64,000 nucleotides of DNA, taken from NCBI RefSeq assembly GCF_000711715.1, contig NZ_JONN01000001.1, positions 1,674,001-1,738,000 of the forward strand. Direction: 5' to 3'. Origin of the DNA: Sphingomonas astaxanthinifaciens DSM 22298 (GTDB lineage: Bacteria; Pseudomonadota; Alphaproteobacteria; Sphingomonadales; Sphingomonadaceae). Below the pieces are notes generated by a model, which made no database searches, was not told where the DNA came from, and worked only from the letters and a program-made list of their open reading frames with translations. Positions 21,408-30,821 of the stretch are shown here, piece by piece; within the stretch, counting starts at the first letter, position 1; the number at the start of each line of letters is the position of its first letter. Made by a program: the position numbers and the translations under genes.

Positions 21408-22576
21408 CGCTCGGCCCCGAAATTGAGGCGGCGGGTGACGGTATAGTCCACTGCCGTCACCAGGAAATTGCTGAGCGCCCATTTGATCCTCTTCCACCAG
21501 GTCGCGCGGGCCCGGTGGAGCGCGGGAGTGATCTCCTGGCAGTCGGCCAACTGACGTTCGAAATAGCCGCGCATCGCCTGCGCGAAGCCGGCATCCTCGA
21601 CCCGCAGCATGATCTCGAGATTGAGATAAAGGCTCCGGAAATCGAAATTGGCCGAGCCGATGTGGACGACGTCGTCGATGATCAGCAGCTTGGTGTGCAG
21701 TTTCTCCGGCTGATATTCGAACATCCTCACCCGGTGCCGCAGCAGGCGGCGATAGGTGAAGCGCGCCGCGGCGATGGTGGCGCTATTGTCCGACTTGGCG
21801 GCCGTGACGATCCGGACCTCCCCTCGGTCGCCGAGACGCCACAGCCGGCGCAGCATGGCGAAGGGCGGGGCGAAATAGGCCGAGATCATGTCCAGCCGCT
21901 GCGCCACGATCAGCTCGCGCGCGACCCCGACCGTCCAGGGATGGAAGCGGCGCACGGGGCCCGAATATTGCCACTGCAGCGGCCCCTTGTGCTGCGAGAA
22001 GCGATGGAGCAGCCGGCGCAGTTCGCGCAGCCGCGGCCTCGGCGAAATGGTCCATCGCTGCACGGCATCGAAATAACGCGCCGCCGGCCGGATCGCCGGC
22101 CCGTCGACATGGATCCACAGGTCGCGCCAGCGGCTCTCGCTGTGGTCGCTCATATAGTCGACCGTGAGGTTTGCCCCGCCGGTGAGGCCTTCGGAATCGT
22201 CGATGACCACCAGCTTCTGGTGATTGCGCAGGAGGTAGCGCGCGCCGATCCGTGGGTGGAACAGGCAGCTCTGGCCTCCGACCTCGTGGAGCGGGTCGAG
22301 GAAACCCGACGGAATGTCCGAGCCGAAGCCGTCGAGCAGCAGCCTGACGTCGCAGCCGCGCCGGGCCGCACGGACCAGGGCGTCGCGCACCGCCTCGCCG
22401 ACCGCGTCGCCATCCATCATGTAGAAGAGGAGGCGGACGCTCCGCTCGGCCCGGTCGATCATGTTGAGCAGCAGCCGCAGCCGGTCGGAGCCATGCTCGA
22501 TCAGGGTCAGGCGGGTGCCCGCAATCTCGGCCGTGATCGGCGGCGGGGCGTCGGAGGCGATCGCGGGGGTGGGCAC
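21404..22576 (-). CDS. Phospholipase D-like / cardiolipin synthase family protein
   Basis: A 390-residue protein with two PLD catalytic motifs: HQKLVVIDD with His119 and HTKLLIIDD with His294, each followed by GGANLT or GSANFD. This double-HKD layout without N-terminal membrane helices resembles ClsB-type cardiolipin synthases. The C-terminal 50 residues are basic and amphipathic (RATWWKRIKWALSNFLV), perhaps for membrane binding. It probably joins phosphatidylglycerol to another phospholipid. Confidence 0.85.
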   Translation of the reverse strand: MPTPAIASDAPPPITAEIAGTRLTLIEHGSDRLRLLLNMIDRAERSVRLLFYMMDGDAVGEAVRDALVRAARRGCDVRLLLDGFGSDIPSGFLDPLHEVGGQSCLFHPRIGARYLLRNHQKLVVIDDSEGLTGGANLTVDYMSDHSESRWRDLWIHVDGPAIRPAARYFDAVQRWTISPRPRLRELRRLLHRFSQHKGPLQWQYSGPVRRFHPWTVGVARELIVAQRLDMISAYFAPPFAMLRRLWRLGDRGEVRIVTAAKSDNSATIAAARFTYRRLLRHRVRMFEYQPEKLHTKLLIIDDVVHIGSANFDFRSLYLNLEIMLRVEDAGFAQAMRGYFERQLADCQEITPALHRARATWWKRIKWALSNFLVTAVDYTVTRRLNFGAER

Positions 22577-22698
22577 CAGGGTTGACTAGCCCGTCTGGCG
22601 TCCCGTGCAAGCCGCGCTTTCCTTGACTTTGCGACCCGTCCTCCTTAGGTCGGCCACCTTCTCTTCCAGCGTCAGCTCAACCAAGAAGGCCAAGCCTG

Positions 22699-23040
22699 AT
22701 GGCACGCGTCACCGTCGAAGATTGCGTCGACAAGATTCCCAACCGCTTCGATCTCGTCCTGATGGCCGCCCAGCGCGCCCGGCAGATCTCGGGCGGCGCC
22801 GACCTCACCATCGATCGCGACCGCGACAAGAACCCGGTCGTCGCCCTGCGCGAGATCGCCGAGGAGACCGTCCGTCCGCGCGACCTCCAGGAAGCCGTGG
22901 TCTCGGGCCTCCAGCGCGTCCAGATCGACGAGGAAGATGCGACCGACGAACTGGCGTCGCTGGCCGATTCGGCCGAGGCGCTGCGCCTCACCGCGGCCGC
23001 CCCGCCGCGCCCGACCCCGTCGGGCGGCGACTACGAATAA
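22699..23040 (+). CDS. rpoZ: RNA polymerase omega subunit
   Basis: A 113-residue omega subunit. The start [20 protein letters not shown] and the segment [11 protein letters not shown] are diagnostic. It aids assembly of the beta' subunit and, in many bacteria, ppGpp sensing. It lies 0.7 kb upstream of the RSH stringent-response gene, a common pairing, but here an HxlR regulator on the opposite strand separates them. Confidence 0.97.
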   Translation: MARVTVEDCVDKIPNRFDLVLMAAQRARQISGGADLTIDRDRDKNPVVALREIAEETVRPRDLQEAVVSGLQRVQIDEEDATDELASLADSAEALRLTAAAPPRPTPSGGDYE

Positions 23041-23047
23041 GCCCGGG

Positions 23048-23068
23048 GCCGCCTGAGCGTCAGGCGGC
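23048..23068. terminator. Perfect hairpin between rpoZ and HxlR gene
   Basis: A perfect 9-base inverted repeat GCCGCCTGA/TCAGGCGGC with a 3-base loop, beginning 7 bases after the rpoZ stop and overlapping the stop of the convergent HxlR gene. It could end transcription in both directions, although the T tracts are short. Confidence 0.55.
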
Positions 23069-23572
23069 TTCGAGATCCTCTTCGGCGTGGGACAGGAGCC
23101 TGATCTCCTCCCCGTCGCGCCCGAGCCAGACCAGATCCTCGAGCGCCAGCGTGCGGCCGTCGTGTGACGTAACGGCGATCGGCGCAAGCGGACGGCGGTC
23201 GCGGCGATCCGCGACCTGGTGGTGGGTTGGCTCGCCCATGCCGTTGTTGCTCGCCCACTGGCGCAAGGCGATGATCACCGGCAGCAAGGTTTCGCCGCGC
23301 TCGGTCAGCGTATAGATCACCCGGCGGCGATCGTCCGGATCGGGATTGCGCGCGAGAATCTGCGCATCGACCAGCCGACCGAGCCGGTCGGACAGGATGT
23401 TGCGGGCAATCCCCAGGCAGCGCTGGAATTCCTCGAAGTGGCGCAGGCCGAGCATCGCCGCACGGATGATGAGGCAGGTCCAGCGCTCGCCGATCAGCGC
23501 CACCGCCTCGGGAATCGGGCACGCCTCCGAGGCGTCGCGAAACGCTTTCACCCACCCGGCATCACGCGCCAT
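23060..23572 (-). CDS. HxlR family winged-helix transcriptional regulator
   Basis: A 170-residue regulator. The HxlR domain covers about residues 15-110, with CPIPEAVALIGERWTCLIIRAA, RHFEEFQRCLGIARNILSDRL and the wing DRRRVIYTLTERGE. The Cys just before the domain is the usual redox-reactive position in this family. About 55 extra C-terminal residues are unassigned. The target is probably the gene itself or a neighbour; a promoter region shared with rsh (23573-23724) is the obvious candidate. Confidence 0.88.
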   Translation of the reverse strand: MARDAGWVKAFRDASEACPIPEAVALIGERWTCLIIRAAMLGLRHFEEFQRCLGIARNILSDRLGRLVDAQILARNPDPDDRRRVIYTLTERGETLLPVIIALRQWASNNGMGEPTHHQVADRRDRRPLAPIAVTSHDGRTLALEDLVWLGRDGEEIRLLSHAEEDLEAA

Positions 23573-23724
23573 TCCCCTGCTCCCCCGCTGACAAGCTAAA
23601 CCCGAGCAGGCCCAAGTTTAGCGGCCTTCGGGGCGGCGGCAATGACTAACCTCGATCAATGTTGCCGCTCGGCAACGCTACTTCGCACTTGCAACAACCC
23701 GCCCCTCGGGCCCACATAGAGCCG

Positions 23725-25815
23725 GTGCTTCGTCAATATGAGCTGGTCGAGCGGGTTCGCTCCTACGATCCCGATGCGGACGAGGGATTGATCAACCGCG
23801 CCTACGTCTTCTCGATGAAGGCCCACGGGTCGCAGACACGGGCTTCGGGCGACCCCTATTTCAGCCATCCGATCGAAGTCGCGGGGATCCTTACCGACCT
23901 CAAGCTCGACGACGAGACCATCGTCACCGGAATCCTCCACGACACGATCGAGGACACCGTCGCCACCCCCGAGGAAGTCGAGAAGCTGTTCGGGGCGAGC
24001 GTCGCGCGGCTGGTGGACGGCGTCACCAAGCTCAGCAAGATCGAGGCCCAGTCGGAGAACGAGCGGGCGGCCGAGAACCTGCGCAAGTTCCTGCTCGCCC
24101 TGTCGGGCGATATCCGCGTCCTGCTGGTGAAGCTGGCCGACCGGCTCCACAACATGCGCACGCTCCACCACATCAAGAATGAGGAGAAGCGCCGCCGGAT
24201 CGCCCGCGAGACGATGGATATCTATGCCCCGCTCGCCGAGCGGATAGGTATGTACGAGATCATGAACGAGATGCAGACGCTGGCATTTCGGGAGATCGAG
24301 CCGGACGCCTACGCCTCGATCACGCGCCGCCTGTCGCAGCTTCATGCCGAGGGCGGCGACCTCGTCAGCCGGATCGGGCTCGGACTCAAGCTCCACCTCG
24401 CCGACAACGGACTCGAGGCCGAGGTCACGGGCCGCGAAAAGCATCCCTATTCGATCTGGCGCAAGATGGCCGAGCGCCACATCAGCTTCGAGCAACTGTC
24501 CGACGTCATGGCCTTTCGCGTGATCGTCGAGGACGTGGCGGACTGCTATCGCGCGCTCGGCCAGATTCATCGCCGCTGGCCGATGGTCCCGGGCCGCTTC
24601 AAGGACTTCATCTCGACGCCCAAGCGCAACGGCTACCGATCGCTGCACACCTCGGTCATCCACGACAGCAAGATGCGGATCGAGGTCCAGATCCGCACCC
24701 GCGAGATGCATCTCCAGGCCGAGAAGGGGCTCGCCTCGCACTGGGCCTACAAGGAAGGCAAGCCGGTCGCCGACATCCACATTCCGTGGATCGATGATCT
24801 GGTCGAGATCCTCGACCATGCCGAAAGCCCCGAGGAGCTGCTCGAGCACACCCGGATGGCGATGTACCAGGACCGGATCTTCGCCTTCACTCCCAAAGGC
24901 GAGCTGATCCAGCTGCCCAAGGGCGCGACCCCGGTCGACTTTGCTTATGCGGTCCATACCCGGCTGGGCGACAAGACCGTCGGGGCCAAGGTCAACGGCC
25001 GGGTGGTTCCCCTGCGCACCCTCCTCGACAATGGCGACCAGGTCGAGATCCTGATCAGCGACGCCCAGACCCCGCAGCCCTCGTGGCTGCGGTTCGTCGC
25101 GACGGGCAAGGCGCGCTCGGCGATCCGCCGCTTCGTCCGCCACAAGGAGCGCGACGAGACGGTCGAGCTCGGCCGCAAGATCTATGACGAGATCGTCGCC
25201 CGGCTGCCCGTTCCGCTGCCCAAGGAAGCGCTGCCGCGGGCGATGAAGAAATTGAAGCTCGACGATGAGGATGCGCTGATGATCGCCATCGCCCGCAAGC
25301 GGGTCGGCGACGAGGCGCTGATGGAAGCGCTGATGCCGGGCTCGACCGGTGGCGACGTCGCGCCGCGCCCGGCCGCACAGCGCCGCGCCATCTCGATCCG
25401 CGGGCTGACCCCCGGGGTCGCCTATCACCTCGGCCAGTGCTGTCACCCGATTCCCGGCGACCGGATCGTCGGGCTGCGGCGCGAGGACGAGGAGATCGAA
25501 GTCCATGCGATCGGCTGCGACCTGCTTGCCAGCGGGATCGATGCCGACTGGCTCGACCTCAGCTGGAGCGACGATTCGGACGGCGCGGCGGCGCGGCTGT
25601 GCATCATCCTGCGCGACGTCGCGGGCGCACTCGGCACCATGGCGACCACGCTCGGGCAGAAGGGCGCCAACATCGTCAACCTGGCGCAGGTCCACCGCGA
25701 CGGCAGCTTCCACACCTTCCACGTCGACGTGGAGGTGCACGACCTCGCGCACCTCCACTCGATCATGGCCGCGCTGCGGGCGACCGACGCCGTGTCGAGC
25801 GTCGAGCGGGTCTAG
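23725..25815 (+). CDS. rsh: Bifunctional (p)ppGpp synthetase/hydrolase (RSH)
   Basis: A 696-residue RelA/SpoT homologue. The start is placed at the GTG at 23725 because family similarity begins with LRQYELVERVRSYDPDAD; an ATG at 23659 would add 22 unrelated residues. The HD hydrolase domain is intact (FSHPIEV, ILHDTIEDT), as is the synthetase domain (TPKRNGYRSLHTSVI). TGS (PKGATPVDFAYAVHT) and C-terminal ACT domains follow. It makes and degrades the alarmone ppGpp. It meets maeB tail to tail with a 4-base overlap. Confidence 0.95.
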   Translation: MLRQYELVERVRSYDPDADEGLINRAYVFSMKAHGSQTRASGDPYFSHPIEVAGILTDLKLDDETIVTGILHDTIEDTVATPEEVEKLFGASVARLVDGVTKLSKIEAQSENERAAENLRKFLLALSGDIRVLLVKLADRLHNMRTLHHIKNEEKRRRIARETMDIYAPLAERIGMYEIMNEMQTLAFREIEPDAYASITRRLSQLHAEGGDLVSRIGLGLKLHLADNGLEAEVTGREKHPYSIWRKMAERHISFEQLSDVMAFRVIVEDVADCYRALGQIHRRWPMVPGRFKDFISTPKRNGYRSLHTSVIHDSKMRIEVQIRTREMHLQAEKGLASHWAYKEGKPVADIHIPWIDDLVEILDHAESPEELLEHTRMAMYQDRIFAFTPKGELIQLPKGATPVDFAYAVHTRLGDKTVGAKVNGRVVPLRTLLDNGDQVEILISDAQTPQPSWLRFVATGKARSAIRRFVRHKERDETVELGRKIYDEIVARLPVPLPKEALPRAMKKLKLDDEDALMIAIARKRVGDEALMEALMPGSTGGDVAPRPAAQRRAISIRGLTPGVAYHLGQCCHPIPGDRIVGLRREDEEIEVHAIGCDLLASGIDADWLDLSWSDDSDGAAARLCIILRDVAGALGTMATTLGQKGANIVNLAQVHRDGSFHTFHVDVEVHDLAHLHSIMAALRATDAVSSVERV

Positions 25816-28085
25816 CCCCGCCGCTTCCCGTCGACCGCGCCGGCGGCAAGAACCGCCAGCGTCACGAGATCGCTTGCCCCTGCGGTCATCGGCGCGATCT
25901 GCACCGGCAGCTTCATTCCCAGCAGGAACGGCCCGAGCATGTTCTCGCCGCTCAGCGCGCGCAGCAGTTTGGCCGACAGGCTGGCGGACTGGAGCCCCGG
26001 CATGATCAGGATGTTGGCGGGTCCGGTCAGCCGGCTGAACGGATAATAGCGCCGCTGCATGTCGTGGTTGAGCGCGACATCGGGCGCCATCTCGCCTTCA
26101 TATTCGAAGTCGACCGTGCGCGAATCGAGCAGGGCCACCGCCTCGCGCAGCTCGCCGACATAGGCGCCCGGCGGGTTACCGAAGGTCGTGTAGCTGACGA
26201 AGGCGACGCGCGGCTCCTGCCCCATGCGGCGCGCGAAGGCGGCCGAGCGGATGGCGATGGTGGCGAGCTGTTCGGCGGTCGGGCGCTCGGTCACCGCGGT
26301 GTCGGCGACCAGCACCGTCTGATTCTGTCCGACGATGATGTTGACGCCGAAGGGGTCGCTCTGGTCCTCGTGGTCGATGACCATCTCGATCTGCTTCAGC
26401 GACTGGCTGAACGGGCGGGTCACGCCGGTGATCATCGCGTCGGCCTCGCCTAGGGCGAGCATGGCCGCGGCGAAATAATTGCGGTCCTGGTTGACCATCC
26501 GCTCGATCTCGCGGCGCAAATAGCCCTTGCGCTGGAGCCGCGCGTAGAGGTGGTCGACCGCGCGCCCGACCAGCGGCGAATTGCGGCTGTTGAGCACCTC
26601 GTAGCCCGAGGGATCGTCGATCCCGAGCTCGCGCAGCCGGTCGTGAACGTCGTCGCGCCCGACCAGCACCGGAGTCCCGTAACCGCCTTCCTTGAAGGCG
26701 ATGGCGGCGCGCAGCACGACATGCTCCTCGCCCTCGGCGAACAGCACGCGCTTGGGGTTGGCCTTCGCCGCCTCGTAGGCGAGGCTGAGCACGCTGACGG
26801 TGGGATTGAGCCGCGCGCGCAGCGTCTGCCGGTAGGCGGCGAAATTCTCGATCGGGCGCTGGGCGACGCCCGAGCGCATCGCCGCTTCGGCGACCGCGGC
26901 GGGGACGACCTCGAGCAGGCGCGGATCGAAGGGCGCGGGGATGATATAGTCGGCGCCGAAGCGCTGGCTCTTGCCGCCATAGGCCGCGGCGACTTCCTCG
27001 GGCACCGCCTCGCGGGCGAGTTCGGCCAGCGCGTTGGCCGCGGCGATCTTCATCTCGTCGTTGATCGCGGTCGCCCGCACGTCGAGCGCGCCGCGGAAGA
27101 TGAAGGGGAAGCCCAGCACGTTGTTGACCTGGTTGGGATAATCCGAGCGGCCGGTCGCGACGATCGCATCGGGCCGTGCCGCCTTGGCCTCGGGCGGGGT
27201 GATCTCGGGATCGGGATTGGCCATGGCGAAGATGATCGGCTGTGGCGCCATCTTCGTCACCCACTCGGGCTTCAAGGCCCTGGCCGCACTGAGACCGAGG
27301 AAGACGTCGGCTCCGTCGAGCGCTTCCTCGAGCGTGCGGCGGTCGGTGTCGACCGCATGCGCGCTCTTCCACTGGTCGAGGTCGTCGCGGCCCTTGTGGA
27401 TGACTCCGCTGCGATCGCACATCATCACATGGTCGCTGCGCACGCCCATCGCCTTGATCAGCTCGGTGCAGGCGATGGCCGCGGCGCCGGCGCCGTTCAC
27501 CACCACCTTGATGTCCTTGAGCGCACGCCCGGTCAGCAGGCAGGCGTTGATGAGCCCGGCGGCGGTGATGATCGCGGTGCCGTGCTGGTCGTCGTGAAAG
27601 ACCGGGATGTTCATCCGCTCGCGCAGCGCCTGCTCGATCACGAAGCAGTCGGGCGCGGCAATGTCCTCGAGGTTGATGCCGCCGAAGCTCGGCTCGAGCA
27701 GCGCGACCGCGTTGATGAACGCCTCGGCATCGCGGGTGTCGACCTCGAGATCGATCGAATCGACGTCGGCGAAGCGCTTGAACAGCACCGCCTTGCCTTC
27801 CATCACCGGCTTCGACGCCAGCGCGCCGAGGTCGCCAAGGCCGAGGATCGCGGTACCGTTGGAGATGACCGCGACGAGATTGCCCTTGGCCGTGTAGTCG
27901 TAGGCGGTCGCCGGATCCTCGGCGATCGCGCGGACGGGGACCGCGACTCCGGGCGAATAAGCGAGGCTGAGGTCGCGCTGGGTCGCCATCGGCTTGGAGG
28001 CGATGATTTCGATCTTTCCGGGCCGGCCGCGCGAGTGGAAATGCAGCGCCTCGGCTTCGGAGAACTTCACATTGCTTTCGGACAT
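25812..28085 (-). CDS. maeB: NADP-dependent malic enzyme with phosphotransacetylase-like domain
   Basis: A 757-residue MaeB. Residues about 1-425 form the malic-enzyme part ([31 protein letters not shown]). Residues about 430-757 form a PTA/PTB-like regulatory domain that in the family senses acetyl-CoA. It converts malate to pyruvate, CO2 and NADPH. The ATG at 28085 ([17 protein letters not shown]) is preferred; the reading frame stays open for kilobases upstream but only as antisense to mutS. A REP-like pair occupies the region before it. Confidence 0.95.
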   Translation of the reverse strand: MSESNVKFSEAEALHFHSRGRPGKIEIIASKPMATQRDLSLAYSPGVAVPVRAIAEDPATAYDYTAKGNLVAVISNGTAILGLGDLGALASKPVMEGKAVLFKRFADVDSIDLEVDTRDAEAFINAVALLEPSFGGINLEDIAAPDCFVIEQALRERMNIPVFHDDQHGTAIITAAGLINACLLTGRALKDIKVVVNGAGAAAIACTELIKAMGVRSDHVMMCDRSGVIHKGRDDLDQWKSAHAVDTDRRTLEEALDGADVFLGLSAARALKPEWVTKMAPQPIIFAMANPDPEITPPEAKAARPDAIVATGRSDYPNQVNNVLGFPFIFRGALDVRATAINDEMKIAAANALAELAREAVPEEVAAAYGGKSQRFGADYIIPAPFDPRLLEVVPAAVAEAAMRSGVAQRPIENFAAYRQTLRARLNPTVSVLSLAYEAAKANPKRVLFAEGEEHVVLRAAIAFKEGGYGTPVLVGRDDVHDRLRELGIDDPSGYEVLNSRNSPLVGRAVDHLYARLQRKGYLRREIERMVNQDRNYFAAAMLALGEADAMITGVTRPFSQSLKQIEMVIDHEDQSDPFGVNIIVGQNQTVLVADTAVTERPTAEQLATIAIRSAAFARRMGQEPRVAFVSYTTFGNPPGAYVGELREAVALLDSRTVDFEYEGEMAPDVALNHDMQRRYYPFSRLTGPANILIMPGLQSASLSAKLLRALSGENMLGPFLLGMKLPVQIAPMTAGASDLVTLAVLAAGAVDGKRRG

Positions 28086-28125
28086 GGGGGAGCCCCTAGC
28101 CGATTTGCCTTTGTTTCCCAACGAT

Positions 28126-28191
28126 CGTTCGCCCTGAGCGAAGTCGAAGGGCGTTGGCGCAAGTGTGCTTCGACTTCGCTCAGCACGAACG
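28126..28191. repeat. REP-like inverted pair in the maeB-mutS divergent region
   Basis: Two 24-base arms (28126-28149 and 28168-28191) are inverted copies with 2 mismatches, sharing the core CTGAGCGAAGTCGAAG. Each arm can also fold on itself (CGCCCT...AGGGCG on the left, GTGCT...AGCAC on the right). This resembles dispersed REP/BIME-type palindromes in sphingomonads with the same core. It sits between divergent genes, so it does not act as an ordinary operon terminator. Confidence 0.75.
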
Positions 28192-28232
28192 AAGTAGTTA
28201 CGTGAGGCGCGATGAGCAGCTAGGACGGTGGC

Positions 28233-30821
28233 ATGGCCCGGGCCGACGCCGACACCCCGATGATGCAGCAATATCACCGCCTCAAGGCCGAGGCCGGTGA
28301 CGCCTTGCTGTTCTACCGGATGGGCGACTTCTTCGAGCTCTTCTTCGAGGACGCGAGGATCGCCGCGGCCTGTCTCGACATCGCGCTGACCAAGCGCGGC
28401 GACGAGGTGCCGATGTGCGGCGTCCCGGTCCACGCGGCCGAATCCTATCTCGCCCGGCTGATCCGCGCCGGCCACCGGGTCGCCATCGCCGAGCAGACCG
28501 AGAGTCCAGCCGAAGCCCGCCGGCTGCGCGGCTCGAAGGCGCTGGTCGAACGGGCGATTGTCCGGCTGGTCACCCCCGGCACGCTGACCGAGGAGACCCT
28601 TCTCGAAAGCGGCGCCACCAACTGGCTCGCCGCGATCGGCTGCGCGGGCGAGGAATGGGCCATCGCCGCCTGCGACATCTCGACCGGCCGGTTCGAGCTC
28701 ATCGCCTGCGCGCGGACTGAGATCGCCGCCGAGCTCGCCCGGCTGGGGCCCGCCGAGGTGATCGGCGCCCAGCCCCTCGACGGCATTACCGGGCGCTGGG
28801 GCCACGACGGGTTCGACAGCCTCCATGGCGAGCGCCTGCTCAAGCGCCGCTTCGGCCTCGCCGACCTCGACGGACTGGGCGGTCCCGGCCGGGCCGAGCT
28901 GGCGGCGGCAGGGGGTCTCCTCGATTATCTCGCCGCGACCCAGCGCGAGGCGACCGCCTTCCTCGCCTTGCCGCGCCGGATCCAGCGCTCGGCCCACATG
29001 GCGATCGACGCCGCGACCCGCGCCAGCCTCGAGATCTGCCGCACGCAGGACGGGGCGGTGGCCGGCTCGCTGCTCGGTGAAGTCGATCGCTGCGTCACCG
29101 CGGCCGGCCGGCGCCTGCTCGGCCAGGACCTCGCCGCCCCGCTGACCGACCGCGCAGCTATCGAGCAGCGGCTCGACCTCGTCGCCTGGTTCACCGAGGA
29201 GCCGATCCGCCGCGAGCGGGTCCGCGGCACCTTGCGCAGCCTGCCCGACCTCGGTCGCGCGCTCGGCCGCCTCGTCGCCGGCCGCGGCAGCCCTCGCGAC
29301 CTCGCCGCCTTGCGCGACGGGCTCGGCGGCGCCGCGGATCTCGCCGCGAGCCTTGCCGGCCAGGCGCTCCGCCCGGCCCTGCTCGACGCGCTGTTGCCCG
29401 ATCTTGGCGGCCATGACGCCCTGGTCGACGAGCTCGGCCGCGCGCTGGTCGCCTCGCCGCCGCTCGACGCGGCCAAGGGCGGGTTCATCGCCGAGGGCCA
29501 TGACCCCGAGCTCGACCGCCTCCGCTCGGCCTCGAGCGACGGCCGCCGCGCCATCGCCGAGCTGGAGGGCCGCTACCGCGAGGCGACCGGGGTGGCGGCG
29601 CTCAAGATCCGGCACAATGCGGTGCTCGGCTATCACGTCGAGGTGCCGGCCAAGCACGCCGACAAGCTGCTCGCCCCCGACAGCGGCTTTACCCACCGCC
29701 AGACCATGGCCGGCGCGGTCCGCTTCAACAGCCCCGCGCTCCACGAGGAAGCGAGCCGCGTGCTCGAGGCCGGCGGCCACGCCCTCTCCCTCGAACAGGC
29801 GCATCTCGCCCGACTGACCGACGCGGCGGTCGCCCGGGCCGGGCCGATCGCCACCACCGCCGACGCGCTCGCCCGGATCGACGTCGCCGCGGGCCTCGCC
29901 GAGCGCGCGATCGAGGGCGGCTGGGTCCGACCCGCGCTCGACGAGACACCCTGCCTCGAGATCGAGGGTGGACGCCATCCGGTGGTCGAGCGGGCGCTGG
30001 GCCAGGCGGGCGAGCGCTTCGTCGCCAACGACTGCTGCCTCGGCACGGCCGACCGGCTGTGGCTGATCACCGGCCCCAACATGGGCGGCAAGTCGACCTT
30101 CCTGCGTCAGGTCGCGTTGATCGCATTGCTCGCCCAGGCCGGCAGCTTCGTCCCCGCCGCCCGCGCCAGGGTCGGCCTCGTCGACCGCCTGTTCAGCCGG
30201 GTCGGCGCGTCGGACAACCTCGCCCGTGGCCGCTCCACCTTCATGGTCGAGATGGTCGAGACCGCCGCCATCCTCGCCCAGGCGACGCCGCGCAGCCTCG
30301 TCATCCTCGACGAGATCGGGCGGGGCACCTCGACCTACGACGGGCTCGCCATCGCCTGGGCGGTGGTCGAGGCGATGCACGACGAAGCCAAGAGCCGCAC
30401 CCTCTTCGCGACCCATTATCACGAGCTCACCCGGCTCGCGGGCCGGCTCCCCTGCCTGTCGCTCCACAACGTCCGCGCGCGCGAGTGGAAGGGCGACCTC
30501 GTCCTCCTCCACGAAGTCGCCGAGGGCGCCGCCGACCGCAGCTACGGCATCGCCGTCGCCCGCCTTGCCGGCCTTCCGCCGACGGTGGTGGCGCGCGCGA
30601 AGTCGGTGCTGGCCAAGCTCGAGGCCGGGCGCGACGCCACCGGGGGCATTGCCGCGGGGCTCGACGACCTGCCGCTCTTCGCCGCCGCTGCCGAGGCGCC
30701 GCCCGCGACCGATCCGCTGGCCGACGCGCTCGCCGCCATTGACCCCGATGCCCTCACCCCGCGCGAGGCGCTCGACGCGCTCTACCGGCTGAAGCGGCTG
30801 TCGGACGAGCAGGCCGGATGA
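28233..30821 (+). CDS. mutS: DNA mismatch repair protein MutS
   Basis: An 862-residue MutS. The mismatch-reading Phe-x-Glu lies in [12 protein letters not shown] near residue 30. The ATPase domain has Walker [15 protein letters not shown] near residue 613, [10 protein letters not shown], and Walker [15 protein letters not shown]. It finds base mismatches and recruits MutL. It overlaps glnD by 4 bases (ATGA), so the two are translationally coupled, an arrangement found in other alphaproteobacteria. Confidence 0.97.
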   Translation: MARADADTPMMQQYHRLKAEAGDALLFYRMGDFFELFFEDARIAAACLDIALTKRGDEVPMCGVPVHAAESYLARLIRAGHRVAIAEQTESPAEARRLRGSKALVERAIVRLVTPGTLTEETLLESGATNWLAAIGCAGEEWAIAACDISTGRFELIACARTEIAAELARLGPAEVIGAQPLDGITGRWGHDGFDSLHGERLLKRRFGLADLDGLGGPGRAELAAAGGLLDYLAATQREATAFLALPRRIQRSAHMAIDAATRASLEICRTQDGAVAGSLLGEVDRCVTAAGRRLLGQDLAAPLTDRAAIEQRLDLVAWFTEEPIRRERVRGTLRSLPDLGRALGRLVAGRGSPRDLAALRDGLGGAADLAASLAGQALRPALLDALLPDLGGHDALVDELGRALVASPPLDAAKGGFIAEGHDPELDRLRSASSDGRRAIAELEGRYREATGVAALKIRHNAVLGYHVEVPAKHADKLLAPDSGFTHRQTMAGAVRFNSPALHEEASRVLEAGGHALSLEQAHLARLTDAAVARAGPIATTADALARIDVAAGLAERAIEGGWVRPALDETPCLEIEGGRHPVVERALGQAGERFVANDCCLGTADRLWLITGPNMGGKSTFLRQVALIALLAQAGSFVPAARARVGLVDRLFSRVGASDNLARGRSTFMVEMVETAAILAQATPRSLVILDEIGRGTSTYDGLAIAWAVVEAMHDEAKSRTLFATHYHELTRLAGRLPCLSLHNVRAREWKGDLVLLHEVAEGAADRSYGIAVARLAGLPPTVVARAKSVLAKLEAGRDATGGIAAGLDDLPLFAAAAEAPPATDPLADALAAIDPDALTPREALDALYRLKRLSDEQAG

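Noticed and set aside
22623..22651. Candidate rpoZ promoter with TTGACT
   Set aside because: The -10 position (TAGGTC) matches poorly, so I did not list it as a feature.
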